From NCBI GenBank assembly GCA_949840915.1, contig CATKXY010000001.1:62001-126000 (forward strand): a stretch of DNA of 64,000 nt, written 5' to 3'. The DNA comes from an uncultured Lachnospiraceae bacterium (GTDB lineage Bacteria > Bacillota > Clostridia > Lachnospirales > Lachnospiraceae). A program made the translations under genes and the position numbers. Shown one piece after another: positions 1 to 8,818 of the stretch (positions within the stretch are counted from its first letter, which is position 1; each line of letters begins with the position of its first letter). The notes beneath the pieces are model-generated. The model had not been told where the DNA came from, ran no database searches, and was given only the letters and a program-made list of their open reading frames with translations.

Positions 1-2
1 TA

Positions 3-368
3 ATCGGTACGGTTGAGGATCCATCGGAATACTATTATAGTCACGATATTGTAGTAATGCCCATCTTCTATGGAGCAGGCATGAAAGTGAAGACAGCGGA
101 GGCTATGATGTACGGACGGACTATTCTTGCCAGTGACGAGGCTCTTGAGGGCTATGAGGCGGATGGCACAAAAGGAATCTTTCGCTGTAACACCGCTTCA
201 GAATATATTGAGACGATTCGTTCCGTACTGAGTGAAGAAAGGTCCCCGTGGCAAAAGGATGTCAGAAAATTGTTCCTGGATAAATATGAAACGTCAGTAT
301 TGCACAGCATTATGGATGAAATGTTCTCTAAGCTTGAACATAAGACATTAGGAAGACTGGGTGAATAG
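3..368 (+). CDS. Glycosyltransferase family 4 (GT1-type fold), C-terminal part only
   Basis: Truncated by the window edge: the frame is open from base 3, well before the first ATG at 57. The visible 121 residues contain the stretch MPIFYGAGMKVKTAEAMMYG, which matches the nucleotide-sugar binding loop of GT-B enzymes (conserved G-x-K-x-K-x-x-E-A-M), followed by a short C-terminal helix region. In this family the Glu of the K-x-x-E motif contacts the donor ribose. Its stop is three bases before the next ORF, so it is the upstream member of the polysaccharide operon. The sugar donor and acceptor cannot be read from this fragment. Confidence 0.8.
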   Translation: MGTVEDPSEYYYSHDIVVMPIFYGAGMKVKTAEAMMYGRTILASDEALEGYEADGTKGIFRCNTASEYIETIRSVLSEERSPWQKDVRKLFLDKYETSVLHSIMDEMFSKLEHKTLGRLGE

Positions 369-371
369 ACG

Positions 372-2111
372 ATGGAAAAAATCAAAAAAATTTGGGCAGA
401 TCATAAACTTTTTTTATGCATTAATTTTGTTTGTATTTTATTTTTGAGTATTTATTACGGATGCCACATTACGGAGATCAATACCGTGTGGGAACTGGCT
501 GACGAGTTTGGTTTTCTGGCCAATGCGGAATATCTGGCGGGTCACAATTGGCCGCATATGATCACGTCATATTACGGGTATGGCTATTCTTTGGCGCTGA
601 TCCCTTTGTTCTATTTGTGTAAAACCAGCGTACAACTGCTTCAGGGCGTTGTCATAGTCAATATCATATGCATTTTGCTGATTTATGTGATTAGTCTCAC
701 GCTGATGTGCAAATTATGTGACTTTATACATAAAAATGTACTGGCTCTGATCGCCGCCCTTCTCTGTTTGTATCCTTATCTGGCGGCCAATACTCTGAAG
801 GTAACCTGTGAGTGTTTTTTGACGATGCTGACATGGCTGGTATGGCTGCTGCTGTATCAGGCTCTTGAGACAAAAAAGAAGAGGTATTTCATTTTATTGG
901 GTATTGCGGTGCCGTATGCATTTTTCACCCACACCAGAGGGCTTGTATTAACGATTACCGTCTTCTTGATCTTTCTGATATTATGTATCAGAAAGCACAT
1001 GAAATTAAACAGTTTTCTTATATTTGGCGCCGTCTTAATCCTATCCTACGGAGCCGGATTTTTGCTGAAAAATGATATAGTGGCACATGTGTATACTCCG
1101 GATATAAGCATCGACACGGATGGAACGGGAGCTGTTGTAAATCTCATTAATCTGGAATGGATACTGACGAGAGTCGAGTGGTTTTTTGCTGATTTTAAGT
1201 TTTATGTTTATGCTTTTTTATGCAAAAATGTATATTTATTTGTGGCAAGCCTGGGTTTGTGCCATTTAGGAATTTTCGCGGGGATCAGAAATCTTTGGTA
1301 CGCGCATAAAGAAAAGCAGAGCTTTTCTGCTTCGGATTGGGTGAAATTCAGCATTGTCTTATCCTTTATCCTTATGATTGGGATGATATTAGCGGCCGGA
1401 GCCGGAATCCTGGAGAATGTTGCTTACTTTTATTATGGCAGGTACTTTGAGTATTTGGTATGTCCTCTCATTTTTCTTGGTATTGCGCATTGTGTCGCGG
1501 AGGGATTGGAGGAAAAGCAATTTTTCAAGTGGTTTGTTTTTTGGGGAGTCTGTGCGTTAGGCGGTATGCAGCTTTCCAATTATTTAAAAAGTCAGGTTAT
1601 GAGTATTGATACGAACAGAATTGCAGCGTTTTCTTTTGTTACAAAGGAAGTGAACCAATATCCCGAGGTTTTGGAATACTTGATTTTATACGGCAGTCTG
1701 GGAATATTTCTTATCTTTTTGCTCTGCCGGAAAAAAGAAACCAGGAAGTTCATACTAGTTCCGCTTATCATACTATTTTTAGTAAATGATTCGGCCACCA
1801 TACAACAGATTACTTATATCAATGAAAGGGATAGCGGCGATAATTATATTGCAGATTATCTGATTGAGAATGTCAGTGATGACGACGTTTTCTTTGTGAA
1901 TACAAAATATCTTTATGACAGATTCTATATGAGGATGCAGGTGCTGCTGGGCGATAAGAGACTGCGGGTGGTTGAAGTGGAGGATGTGGAAACGATACCC
2001 GCAGGAGCATATTTTGTAGCATATAATAATGATAGTACCGAGGCGCAGCTTGCCCCCGTAGCTGAGACCGTGATGCCGGGCAGAGCGTTTAAATTATACC
2101 AGAAACAATAA
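372..2111 (+). CDS. Polytopic membrane protein, GT-C-like glycosyltransferase
   Basis: A 579-residue protein with about twelve hydrophobic segments and few charged loops. After the first membrane segment (around residue 40) the loop holds an acidic D-E pair in WELADEFGF. This position and pattern are typical of GT-C fold enzymes that use polyprenyl-phosphate sugars (PMT/ArnT-like). A soluble-looking tail follows the last membrane segment, from roughly residue 490. It starts three bases after the upstream GT4 stop and sits 17 bp before a GT2 gene, so it belongs to the surface-glycan operon. The role inferred is transfer of a lipid-linked sugar outside the membrane; the substrate is unknown. 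An O-antigen-polymerase-like role is an alternative. Confidence 0.6.
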   Translation: MEKIKKIWADHKLFLCINFVCILFLSIYYGCHITEINTVWELADEFGFLANAEYLAGHNWPHMITSYYGYGYSLALIPLFYLCKTSVQLLQGVVIVNIICILLIYVISLTLMCKLCDFIHKNVLALIAALLCLYPYLAANTLKVTCECFLTMLTWLVWLLLYQALETKKKRYFILLGIAVPYAFFTHTRGLVLTITVFLIFLILCIRKHMKLNSFLIFGAVLILSYGAGFLLKNDIVAHVYTPDISIDTDGTGAVVNLINLEWILTRVEWFFADFKFYVYAFLCKNVYLFVASLGLCHLGIFAGIRNLWYAHKEKQSFSASDWVKFSIVLSFILMIGMILAAGAGILENVAYFYYGRYFEYLVCPLIFLGIAHCVAEGLEEKQFFKWFVFWGVCALGGMQLSNYLKSQVMSIDTNRIAAFSFVTKEVNQYPEVLEYLILYGSLGIFLIFLLCRKKETRKFILVPLIILFLVNDSATIQQITYINERDSGDNYIADYLIENVSDDDVFFVNTKYLYDRFYMRMQVLLGDKRLRVVEVEDVETIPAGAYFVAYNNDSTEAQLAPVAETVMPGRAFKLYQKQ

Positions 2112-2128
2112 AACACGGAGGTATAAAA

Positions 2129-3136
2129 ATGAAGGAGACAGACAGGATAACGGTGATCATTCCTGCATATAATGCGGAACAGTATATTCGTAAATGCGTT
2201 GATTCAATCTTAGGACAGACCTGGGAAAATCTGAGGCTGATCCTGGTAGACGACGGGAGTACGGATAAAACTTCACAGATCGCGGATGAGTATGCTGTCA
2301 GGGACAGCCGTGTGTCGGTAATTCACAAATTGAATGAGGGAGCGGAGCTGGCCAGAAAAGCGGCATTGGATGTGATTGATTCTCAAGGGTTTATCATGTT
2401 TGTTGATGCGGACGACTATTTGCTGAAAAGAGATTTGCTGCAACAGCTTGTCGAGACCAGTATTGCCGAGTCGGCGGATATTGTGTGCTTTGATTTTTTG
2501 CATAAGGGAAAACGGGGATTGAATATTGTCAAGGCAGAAACCCTGGATGTGCAGGAGGCGCTGGGCAATATGCTGCTGAGACATAAAATAGACGGTAATT
2601 TGGTCTGCAAATTGTACCGGGCGAGTATCGTTAAGGCGCAAAATGTTCATTTTGTAAATAAAAGAAATTGTGATTTTGTAATAGTGGGCACAATGCTTAC
2701 CAATGCCGGGAAGATTTATTTACTGCCTGTTTGCGGATATTATTATCGCTATGTGGAAAACAGCCAATCGAGAAACCAGTGCCTGCATGACAGAGAGGAG
2801 CAATATGAGCAGGAGGCATATCGTTTTTATGAAAAGACAGCGCTGGCTTATCCGAAGCTGAAGCCATACGCTGAGGCTCATTGGTTTAGTGTGCTGATTT
2901 ATGTCTGCATAAAGATGGAAAAGGACAGCTCTGTGCGAAGGAGCACGGCTCGGTTCCTGAATTACAAAAAACATTTTCGTAAACAATGGGCACAGGTTAT
3001 TGTAAACCCGCATGTAACGGCAAGAGATAAAATACAATACTGGCTGTGCTTTTTGAATTTATTCCGGAGCTTGTTCAGGTTGAAGATCATATGCGGCAGG
3101 GCAGTTGAGGGGAGGACCGGACAGAGACGAGTTTGA
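2129..3136 (+). CDS. Glycosyltransferase family 2
   Basis: A 335-residue cytoplasmic inverting glycosyltransferase. It has the GT-A N-terminus TVIIPAYNAEQYIRKCVDSI, the LVDDGSTDKT nucleotide-binding turn at about residues 38-47, and the metal-binding DxD at about residue 93 (VDADDY). The second half is variable, as usual in the family, and has a weakly basic C-terminus. A clear ribosome binding site (GGAGGT) precedes the ATG. The stop codon overlaps the TTG start of the following acyltransferase (TTGA), which implies translational coupling. It probably adds one residue of a cell-surface polysaccharide repeat unit; the sugar specificity cannot be assigned. Confidence 0.85.
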   Translation: MKETDRITVIIPAYNAEQYIRKCVDSILGQTWENLRLILVDDGSTDKTSQIADEYAVRDSRVSVIHKLNEGAELARKAALDVIDSQGFIMFVDADDYLLKRDLLQQLVETSIAESADIVCFDFLHKGKRGLNIVKAETLDVQEALGNMLLRHKIDGNLVCKLYRASIVKAQNVHFVNKRNCDFVIVGTMLTNAGKIYLLPVCGYYYRYVENSQSRNQCLHDREEQYEQEAYRFYEKTALAYPKLKPYAEAHWFSVLIYVCIKMEKDSSVRRSTARFLNYKKHFRKQWAQVIVNPHVTARDKIQYWLCFLNLFRSLFRLKIICGRAVEGRTGQRRV

Positions 3137-4180
3137 ACAGACAAAGCAGTTTCCGATATGAATATGTGGATATATTAAAATTAGTTTGTGCTTTTTTGGT
3201 TATATGCATTCATAATCCGTACAAGAATGCATTTTGGTTTTGGGTGGAACCGTGGACAAGGATTGCAGTGCCCCTGTTTTTTATGATTTCGGGTTATTTT
3301 TATATAAATGAGCATCAATTAACAGGGGGGGGGGCAAATTGTCAAAATATTTAAGCTTTGCATTCTCTGGTACACGATATATTGGATTATGGAGTTTGGT
3401 GTGAAGCTGCATCCTGTGTCTATGCAGGGATGGACAGAATATACCAGAGAAAACTTTTTTGCGGAATTTATGAAATTTTTGCTGGCCAACAAACCGATGT
3501 TAAATCTGGGCGGAGCTTTATGGTATTTATTTGCGTTGGGATATGTGTACCTGATCTATGGATTTGCTGCAAAGACGCGTAAAATATCTTATTTGATAAG
3601 AGCAGGAGCCCTGCTTATGATTCTGCAATATGTTTTCGGAATGTATTCTTTTGTTTTTGGAATGCCCACCGCTGCCATCAGGACAAGAAACTTTTTGATG
3701 ACAGGTCTTCCGTTTTTCGGACTGGGAATATGGCTGAGACAGACTTTGAAAAGCAAACCCCAAATACTGAAGCACAGTGGTTTTATCAAAGTGATGTTGA
3801 TTTGTTCTTTATTTTTGAGTGTGGTAGAAAAATATATTCTTGTCAAGTATATAGGTTTAGAAATCAGTTCGGATATCTACCTGTCTACCTTGTTTCTCGC
3901 AGCGGTGCTTTTTGTTTATGCGCTTGCGAAGGAGGAGACAAGGCTGAGGCCGTCTCCGGTCACGAATCTGGCTGCGGCAGGGCGAAAATACAGCACGGGA
4001 GTTTATCTGGTCCACACCATTGTTCTTTGCAGTATCGATCAGCTATTATATCGGCTGGGAGTGCCGCCGGGAAATATGATCTACAAATTGTTTCCGGTAG
4101 TGATTTTTTTAGTGTCACTGTTCTGTGTAATGATTGGTACACACCTGGTAAAAAAAATACCCGGATATACTTCATATTGA
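3133..4180 (+). pseudogene. Acyltransferase family 3 membrane protein, split by a poly-G frameshift
   Basis: The N-terminal part (TTG start at 3133, overlapping the previous stop) begins YEYVDILKLVCAFLVICIHN, the first helix and catalytic-His region of acyltransferase-3 proteins. It then carries RIAVPLFFMISGYF. It runs into ten G at 3325-3334 and stops at 3354. From 3335 the adjacent frame continues QIVKIFKLCILWYTIYW and runs through about eight membrane helices to 4180. Removing one G (nine in the tract) would join both halves into one protein of about 348 residues, the usual family length. As read, the gene is off. The likely role when intact is O-acetylation of the surface polysaccharide. 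A slipped-strand phase switch, a fixed mutation, or a sequencing error are all possible. Confidence 0.75.
3325..3334 (+). repeat. Homopolymeric G tract (10 G) inside acyltransferase gene
   Basis: Ten consecutive G after AACA. The length is out of frame; 9 or 12 G would restore the reading frame. It lies about 190 bases into the coding region, where truncation would abolish function. Confidence 0.95.
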
Positions 4181-4274
4181 CATGCATTCGCTGATTGAAA
4201 TATACTTTATGATGATATGTGCAATCAAAGCAACCGATTAAGAAGTGCAGATTATGCGGTGGAGAGGAACGCTT

Positions 4275-5213
4275 TTGGATAAGACTATTTTTTTCCTTAT
4301 ATTAAATTATAATACATTTCAGGAGACAGAAAACTGTATTCGTACCATCAGGGAAATGGATGAGGTTCCCTATAAAAAGCATATTGTTGTTGTGGATAAT
4401 GCTTCGACAAAGGAGCTTGATAAAAAGGCCGAATTGTTAAATGCCGAGGATGTAACCTTATTATGCCTGGATCAAAATATGGGTTTTTCTCATGGCAATA
4501 ATGTCGGATACAAATATATTCGCCAATTAAGAGAGCAGGGGGGGGTGATAATTGTGTGCAATAGCGATATTGAATTTCGTGACAAGCGCTTTTTGACAAA
4601 GGTCCTGGATGCGTATGAAAAGACAGGCTTTGACATTCTCGGGCCGGATGTGTGGTGTGAAGCTCAGAGAGAAAAGAGCTGGAAGGGCCATCAGTCTCCT
4701 GCATTTCCCTGGGAGGGCAGAAAAAATTATGTTAAGTATCAGATTCGCAGTAACCAACACGAAAGAAACCGGCTTTTGAATACGGAGTCCGGAGGATTTC
4801 AAATAATCTGCACACTTTTTGACCGACTGATCAGCCTTAAACATATGATATTGACGAGGGTGGTATATAAAAAATGGAGACTGCAATATCATGAGGATGT
4901 TGTTGTCCACGGTTCCTGTTTTGTGGTGTCAGACAATTTTGTCAAACAGGAGGAAAAGCTGTTTTCCCCTGAGACACAATTCTATTTCGAGGAACTGCTG
5001 TTATATTTGCGTATAAAGGATAACGGATATAAGTCCGTATATGATCCCGGGATACAGGTGTGGCATATGCAGGGGCAGGCTACCGGCAGGGTAGCGGATA
5101 ACGAGCGGGCGCGAAGGTTATTTGCTGTTAATCACCTGATTAAAAGCGGGAAAATTTATTTAAATGAATTGGACCGGAGAGAAACGGGAGGTTCGGAGGA
5201 TGGAATCGGGTAA
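4275..5213 (+). CDS. Glycosyltransferase family 2, rhamnosyltransferase-like
   Basis: A 312-residue GT-A enzyme. The start is taken as TTG 4275, giving MDKTIFFLILNYN, because GGAGAGGA lies just upstream; an in-frame ATG at 4245 is possible but has no good ribosome binding site. Motifs: LILNYNTFQET at the N-terminus, VVVDNAS in the nucleotide-binding turn, NMGFSHGNNVGY, and CNSDIEF as the metal-binding site. The late segment FYFEELLLYLRIKDNGY resembles the catalytic region of WbbL/rhamnosyltransferase-type proteins. The coding frame contains a run of eight G at 4538-4545, in frame. It overlaps the start region of the flippase gene by 14 bp. Confidence 0.82.
   Translation: MDKTIFFLILNYNTFQETENCIRTIREMDEVPYKKHIVVVDNASTKELDKKAELLNAEDVTLLCLDQNMGFSHGNNVGYKYIRQLREQGGVIIVCNSDIEFRDKRFLTKVLDAYEKTGFDILGPDVWCEAQREKSWKGHQSPAFPWEGRKNYVKYQIRSNQHERNRLLNTESGGFQIICTLFDRLISLKHMILTRVVYKKWRLQYHEDVVVHGSCFVVSDNFVKQEEKLFSPETQFYFEELLLYLRIKDNGYKSVYDPGIQVWHMQGQATGRVADNERARRLFAVNHLIKSGKIYLNELDRRETGGSEDGIG
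4538..4545 (+). repeat. Homopolymeric G tract (8 G) in GT2 gene
   Basis: Eight consecutive G in the codons for Gln-Gly-Gly-Val, about 265 bases into the gene. As read, it keeps the frame open. It is the second long G run within 1.3 kb of otherwise AT-rich DNA. Confidence 0.9.
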
Positions 5214-6720
5214 AAAGTATGCAATGAGAACTACAATTTCACATATTGTCCTACAGGTGGTCCTGGCTCTTTCCGGACTTATCGTTCCGAAACTGATCTT
5301 ATCCATATATGGTTCCACGATGAACGGACTGATCAATTCCATTACACAGTTTTTAACATATGTGGCGCTGGTGGAAGCAGGGATAGGAAATGCGGCAATT
5401 GTAGCTTTATATCAGCCGCTCGCCACGTCGGATCATGAAAATGTCAATAAGATTTTAGCATATGCTAAAAAGAAATATTTGCGGGCGGGATTTTTGTATC
5501 TGACGCTCGCATTGTTATATTCGTTTGCTTATGCTTTTTGGGTGCGCGGCGAAGTGGATATTACGCTGGCCTTTGAGATGGTTCTGTTGATTGCTTTTTC
5601 GTATGCGATAGATTATCTGCTTATCGGAAAGTATAAGGTTCTGTTAGTCGCCGATCAAAAATACTACATTGTCAATTTTTTTAAAGGGTTTTCCACATTA
5701 TTTACGATGCTTGCCTCTATTATAATACTTTTGCAGGGGCAGTCTGTTTTATTGGTGAAAGTATTGGCGGTAGTCATTCGGATTGCAGAGGCCTGGGGAA
5801 TCGCTTATTATGTCAGGAAAAAGTATGATTGGGTACACTTTGAGAAGGACTCCGGCGAGATCCATCTCGGGCAGCAGAAAAATGCTTTGGTTCATCAGAT
5901 CGCGTCGGTGGTGATCTATAATACGGATCTGGTGGTTCTGACTTTATGTCTTACAGGAGATTCATTAAAGGAGATCAGTGTATATACGGTTTATGCAATG
6001 ACATTTGGTGTAATAAATAATGTCATGGTGGCGTTTACCAATGGCGTTTCCGCAATGATGGGGAGACTGAATGCTCAGGGACAGATAAATAGACTGAATC
6101 AGTTTTTCGGTAAATTCGAGGCGGCCTATATGGCGGGTATGTTTTTACTCTATACCTGTTATGCGGTGCTGGCGGTTCCGTTTACCGCATGTTATACAAA
6201 AGGTGTGACGGATGTGAATTACATCCGTTATATAGTTGCGCTGCTTTTTGCTTTCAACGGAATCACTTGCCAGATGCATGATCCTGCCGGTACATTGATT
6301 CTGGCGGCCGGCCGGTTTAAAGAGACCCAGAAGTATGTGATAATAGAGGCAATTGCCAATATTGTAATATCGCTCGCACTGGTTTTCCGATATGGTATTG
6401 TAGGGGTTCTGATCGGGACACTGATCGGGCATATTATATCGGCATTTGGCTTGATCGGATATGCCAATAGAAGCATTTTAAAACGCAGGCATAACAAAAC
6501 AATCGAACGTATCTTAAGAAACGGAATCCTGATGATACTGGTTATTTATATAGAGCTGCCGTTCATTCGTAATGCAAATGATTGGCTGACCTGGGTGTTG
6601 ACCGCGGCAGGCTGTTTTGCGGTTAATTGCGTTTGCTTTGGGGCATTCAATCTGTTGTTTGAATTTAAGCAGATAGGGCTTGGATTTAGAAATAAGGATG
6701 CGGGTAAGAATAAGAAATAA
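5200..6720 (+). CDS. Polysaccharide flippase (Wzx / MOP superfamily)
   Basis: A 506-residue membrane protein with about twelve to fourteen hydrophobic helices. It begins MESGKKYAMRTTISHIVLQVVLALSGLIVPKLIL and then GSTMNGLINSITQFLTYVALVEAG, the usual Wzx/oligosaccharide flippase N-terminus (first two helices). The start at ATG 5200 is preferred over the earlier ATG 5164 because GGGAGG lies eight bases upstream and the earlier start would overlap the GT2 gene more. The inferred role is flipping undecaprenyl-pyrophosphate-linked repeat units across the membrane. It is the last glycan gene of the locus; the ATPase gene starts 27 bp after its stop. Confidence 0.85.
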   Translation: MESGKKYAMRTTISHIVLQVVLALSGLIVPKLILSIYGSTMNGLINSITQFLTYVALVEAGIGNAAIVALYQPLATSDHENVNKILAYAKKKYLRAGFLYLTLALLYSFAYAFWVRGEVDITLAFEMVLLIAFSYAIDYLLIGKYKVLLVADQKYYIVNFFKGFSTLFTMLASIIILLQGQSVLLVKVLAVVIRIAEAWGIAYYVRKKYDWVHFEKDSGEIHLGQQKNALVHQIASVVIYNTDLVVLTLCLTGDSLKEISVYTVYAMTFGVINNVMVAFTNGVSAMMGRLNAQGQINRLNQFFGKFEAAYMAGMFLLYTCYAVLAVPFTACYTKGVTDVNYIRYIVALLFAFNGITCQMHDPAGTLILAAGRFKETQKYVIIEAIANIVISLALVFRYGIVGVLIGTLIGHIISAFGLIGYANRSILKRRHNKTIERILRNGILMILVIYIELPFIRNANDWLTWVLTAAGCFAVNCVCFGAFNLLFEFKQIGLGFRNKDAGKNKK

Positions 6721-6747
6721 ACGTGTTTTTGATATAGGGAGGGCGCT

Positions 6748-8043
6748 ATGCAATTAAGAATCTCTAATATAGCAAAAATTAAAGAGACAACAATCGACAT
6801 TGACGGAATAACTGTTATCGCCGGGGAGAATAATGCCGGAAAAAGTACTATAGGGAAATTGTTGTTTGCTGTCTTTAATTCCATGAATAATATGGACGAG
6901 AAGATCAGAGAGGAGAAGCGGAACAAAATCTATCGGACTGTTATACAGGTGCTGCAGAGCTATCATGGAAAGAGACCGGATAATTATGCGGCATGGGTGC
7001 GCCGACGCAATCTCTTTGCAAAAAATATAGCAGACAATGTTATGAAATATATCAGCGGAGATATCAAACAAAGCCGGGATGATATGGATGAGGTTTTACA
7101 GCGGGGTGTCAAGACAGCTTCCATTTTAGAGAACCAGGAAGATTTAGAAGTATTTTTGAAGGAGTGTGTCAATAATCTGGATCCGATTCTTAACGTCTCA
7201 GATGACAGAATCATGGCAGAAGTTATTACGAGGTGGTTCAGCAGAGTGTTTGACAATCAGGTTTCTCCGCTGTGGGATGAGGAAGCAGAGTCCAAAATCG
7301 AATTGACGATCCGGGGAGAAAAGTTAACTTGTCTCTTCAGAGAAAATACATGCATAAAGTGGGAGTCAGATATCCATATTTTACATGGAGCTTTTTATAT
7401 AGATAATCCGTTTGTCATTGATAAGATATCAGATCCTTATGGAGACTTAAAAATCACGGAGAACCATCTGGTGAAATTTTTACAAAAAGAAGAGGAGGAC
7501 CTTTTTGAGGGCATTTTTGACGCTGTGATAGCGAAAGACAAAATGGATGATATCAATGCGATAATAGGGAAGGTTATTACAGGCGATATTACGATTAATC
7601 AGGAAGGGGAGTATTGCTTTAAAGCCGGCAAAGATACCCGACCTCTTTATGTTCAGAATATGTCTACAGGATTGAAAGCGTTTGCACTGTTGAAAATGCT
7701 TCTTGAGAACGGAAGCATAAAGGAAAAGGATGTTTTGATTCTAGATGAGCCGGAGATACACCTGCATCCGGAATGGCAGCTGCTTTATGCGCAATTGATT
7801 GTATTACTGCAAAGGGAGTTTGACCTGTCTTTGATTATTACTACGCATAGTCCCTATTTTCTGGACGCGATAGATGTCTATTCCAGGAAATACAATACTT
7901 CGCAGGCGGCTCATTATTATCTGGCAGAAAATGACGGCGTATTTTCCCGACTGCATGATGTGACGAATCATATTGACGCTATATATAAGAAGCTGTCAGA
8001 GCCGATGCAGATGCTGGAAAATTTGAGATACAGTATAGATTAG
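6748..8043 (+). CDS. AAA/ABC-type ATPase (OLD-like / AAA_15 class), possible defence ATPase
   Basis: A 431-residue soluble protein. Walker A is GENNAGKST at about residues 27-35, right after the N-terminal strand typical of the class (MQLRISNIAKIKETTIDIDG). A signature-like segment MSTGLKAF lies near residue 309. Walker B is VLILDEPEIHLHP near residues 329-341, with D-loop, and the H-switch is ITTHSPYFLDAI near residue 370. No C-terminal TOPRIM nuclease domain of true OLD proteins is visible; the protein ends about 60 residues after the H-switch. Such ATPases are common sensor or motor subunits of two-gene anti-phage systems. The ribosome binding site is GGGAGGG. It is followed 16 bp later by a small nuclease-like gene, its likely partner. 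Confidence 0.78.
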   Translation: MQLRISNIAKIKETTIDIDGITVIAGENNAGKSTIGKLLFAVFNSMNNMDEKIREEKRNKIYRTVIQVLQSYHGKRPDNYAAWVRRRNLFAKNIADNVMKYISGDIKQSRDDMDEVLQRGVKTASILENQEDLEVFLKECVNNLDPILNVSDDRIMAEVITRWFSRVFDNQVSPLWDEEAESKIELTIRGEKLTCLFRENTCIKWESDIHILHGAFYIDNPFVIDKISDPYGDLKITENHLVKFLQKEEEDLFEGIFDAVIAKDKMDDINAIIGKVITGDITINQEGEYCFKAGKDTRPLYVQNMSTGLKAFALLKMLLENGSIKEKDVLILDEPEIHLHPEWQLLYAQLIVLLQREFDLSLIITTHSPYFLDAIDVYSRKYNTSQAAHYYLAENDGVFSRLHDVTNHIDAIYKKLSEPMQMLENLRYSID

Positions 8044-8059
8044 GGTAAGGGACGTAAAG

Positions 8060-8668
8060 ATGCACATTATTGATGAGGTTCAAAGTACACTGGAAGAGGC
8101 GTCTTATGATGTTGATAACGGAACCTACATGGTTCATAGTAAATTAACGGTTTGTCCGTTCGACAAAGTGAAGGAATGGTATGTCCGTGAAAAGATACCG
8201 TATGCCAATCCTAATCCGAAGTCGAATGACGCGTTGTATTTTGGCGGGAGAGAAAGCTATTTTATCGAATTTAAAAACGGCAAAATTACCAATGCAATCA
8301 ATTATGAAATTAATAAGAAAATATATGACAGTTTATTTATTCTGTTTGACCTCGAGTATGTAGATCGGTATGGGAATCCGGTCAATTCCATATCTTATAC
8401 CCGACGAAACATGAATTATGTACTGGTGTATAATGAGGAGAATTATATACAGGCGGGACAGACAGCGCAGACAAAGGACGGGATAAAGAGGCAACAGGCA
8501 GTGTCTGAGTCAGGCCATAGAACTGCTTTGTATAAAACAGTCAGAAAATTGGCAAAGGAAGACTTTGTTTTATTTGGATTGGATCAGTTCAGAAACTATC
8601 TTTTCAGAAATGTATTTACTTATACGCAAAAAGAGTTTGAACAGAACATCGCAAAAATTTTTACATAA
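8060..8668 (+). CDS. Small protein with PD-(D/E)XK-like motif, partner of the upstream ATPase
   Basis: A 202-residue soluble protein with no family recognised on sight. The central part reads NDALYFGG, then YFIEFKNGKI, giving Asp57, Glu70 and Lys72 in the arrangement D-x12-E-x-K. A predicted helix with lysines (INKKIYDSLFIL) follows, as in PD-(D/E)XK nuclease cores. An upstream Glu (around residues 12-13) could be the alpha-helical acidic residue of that fold. The C-terminal half holds an aromatic- and basic-rich segment ending KEFEQNIAKIFT. It is co-directional with the ATPase gene, 16 bp apart, and just outside the polysaccharide genes. Nuclease activity is inferred from the motif only. Confidence 0.5.
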   Translation: MHIIDEVQSTLEEASYDVDNGTYMVHSKLTVCPFDKVKEWYVREKIPYANPNPKSNDALYFGGRESYFIEFKNGKITNAINYEINKKIYDSLFILFDLEYVDRYGNPVNSISYTRRNMNYVLVYNEENYIQAGQTAQTKDGIKRQQAVSESGHRTALYKTVRKLAKEDFVLFGLDQFRNYLFRNVFTYTQKEFEQNIAKIFT

Positions 8669-8754
8669 TATAGGGCGATAATCGAAACTACCGCCAGTCC
8701 GCAAAATGCCGGTGTATTCCTGCAGGGTCCAACAGCAACGGAGGATTTAGGGGC

Positions 8755-8783
8755 TTGCGCACTTCCGCTAATCATTATAGAAT
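8755..8783 (+). promoter_or_regulatory. Putative sigma-A promoter for ABC exporter gene
   Basis: TTGCGC at 8755-8760 and TAGAAT at 8778-8783, with a 17-bp spacer, about 35 bp before the GTG start. The 150-bp gap it sits in also marks the switch from AT-rich to GC-richer sequence. Confidence 0.5.
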
Positions 8784-8818
8784 GATAAATGAAGAGATAA
8801 GTACGAAGGAAAGGATGC

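Noticed and set aside
4245-4274. Upstream ATG start of the second GT2 gene
   Set aside because: No ribosome binding site ahead and 10 extra residues absent from the usual family start; TTG 4275 is preferred.
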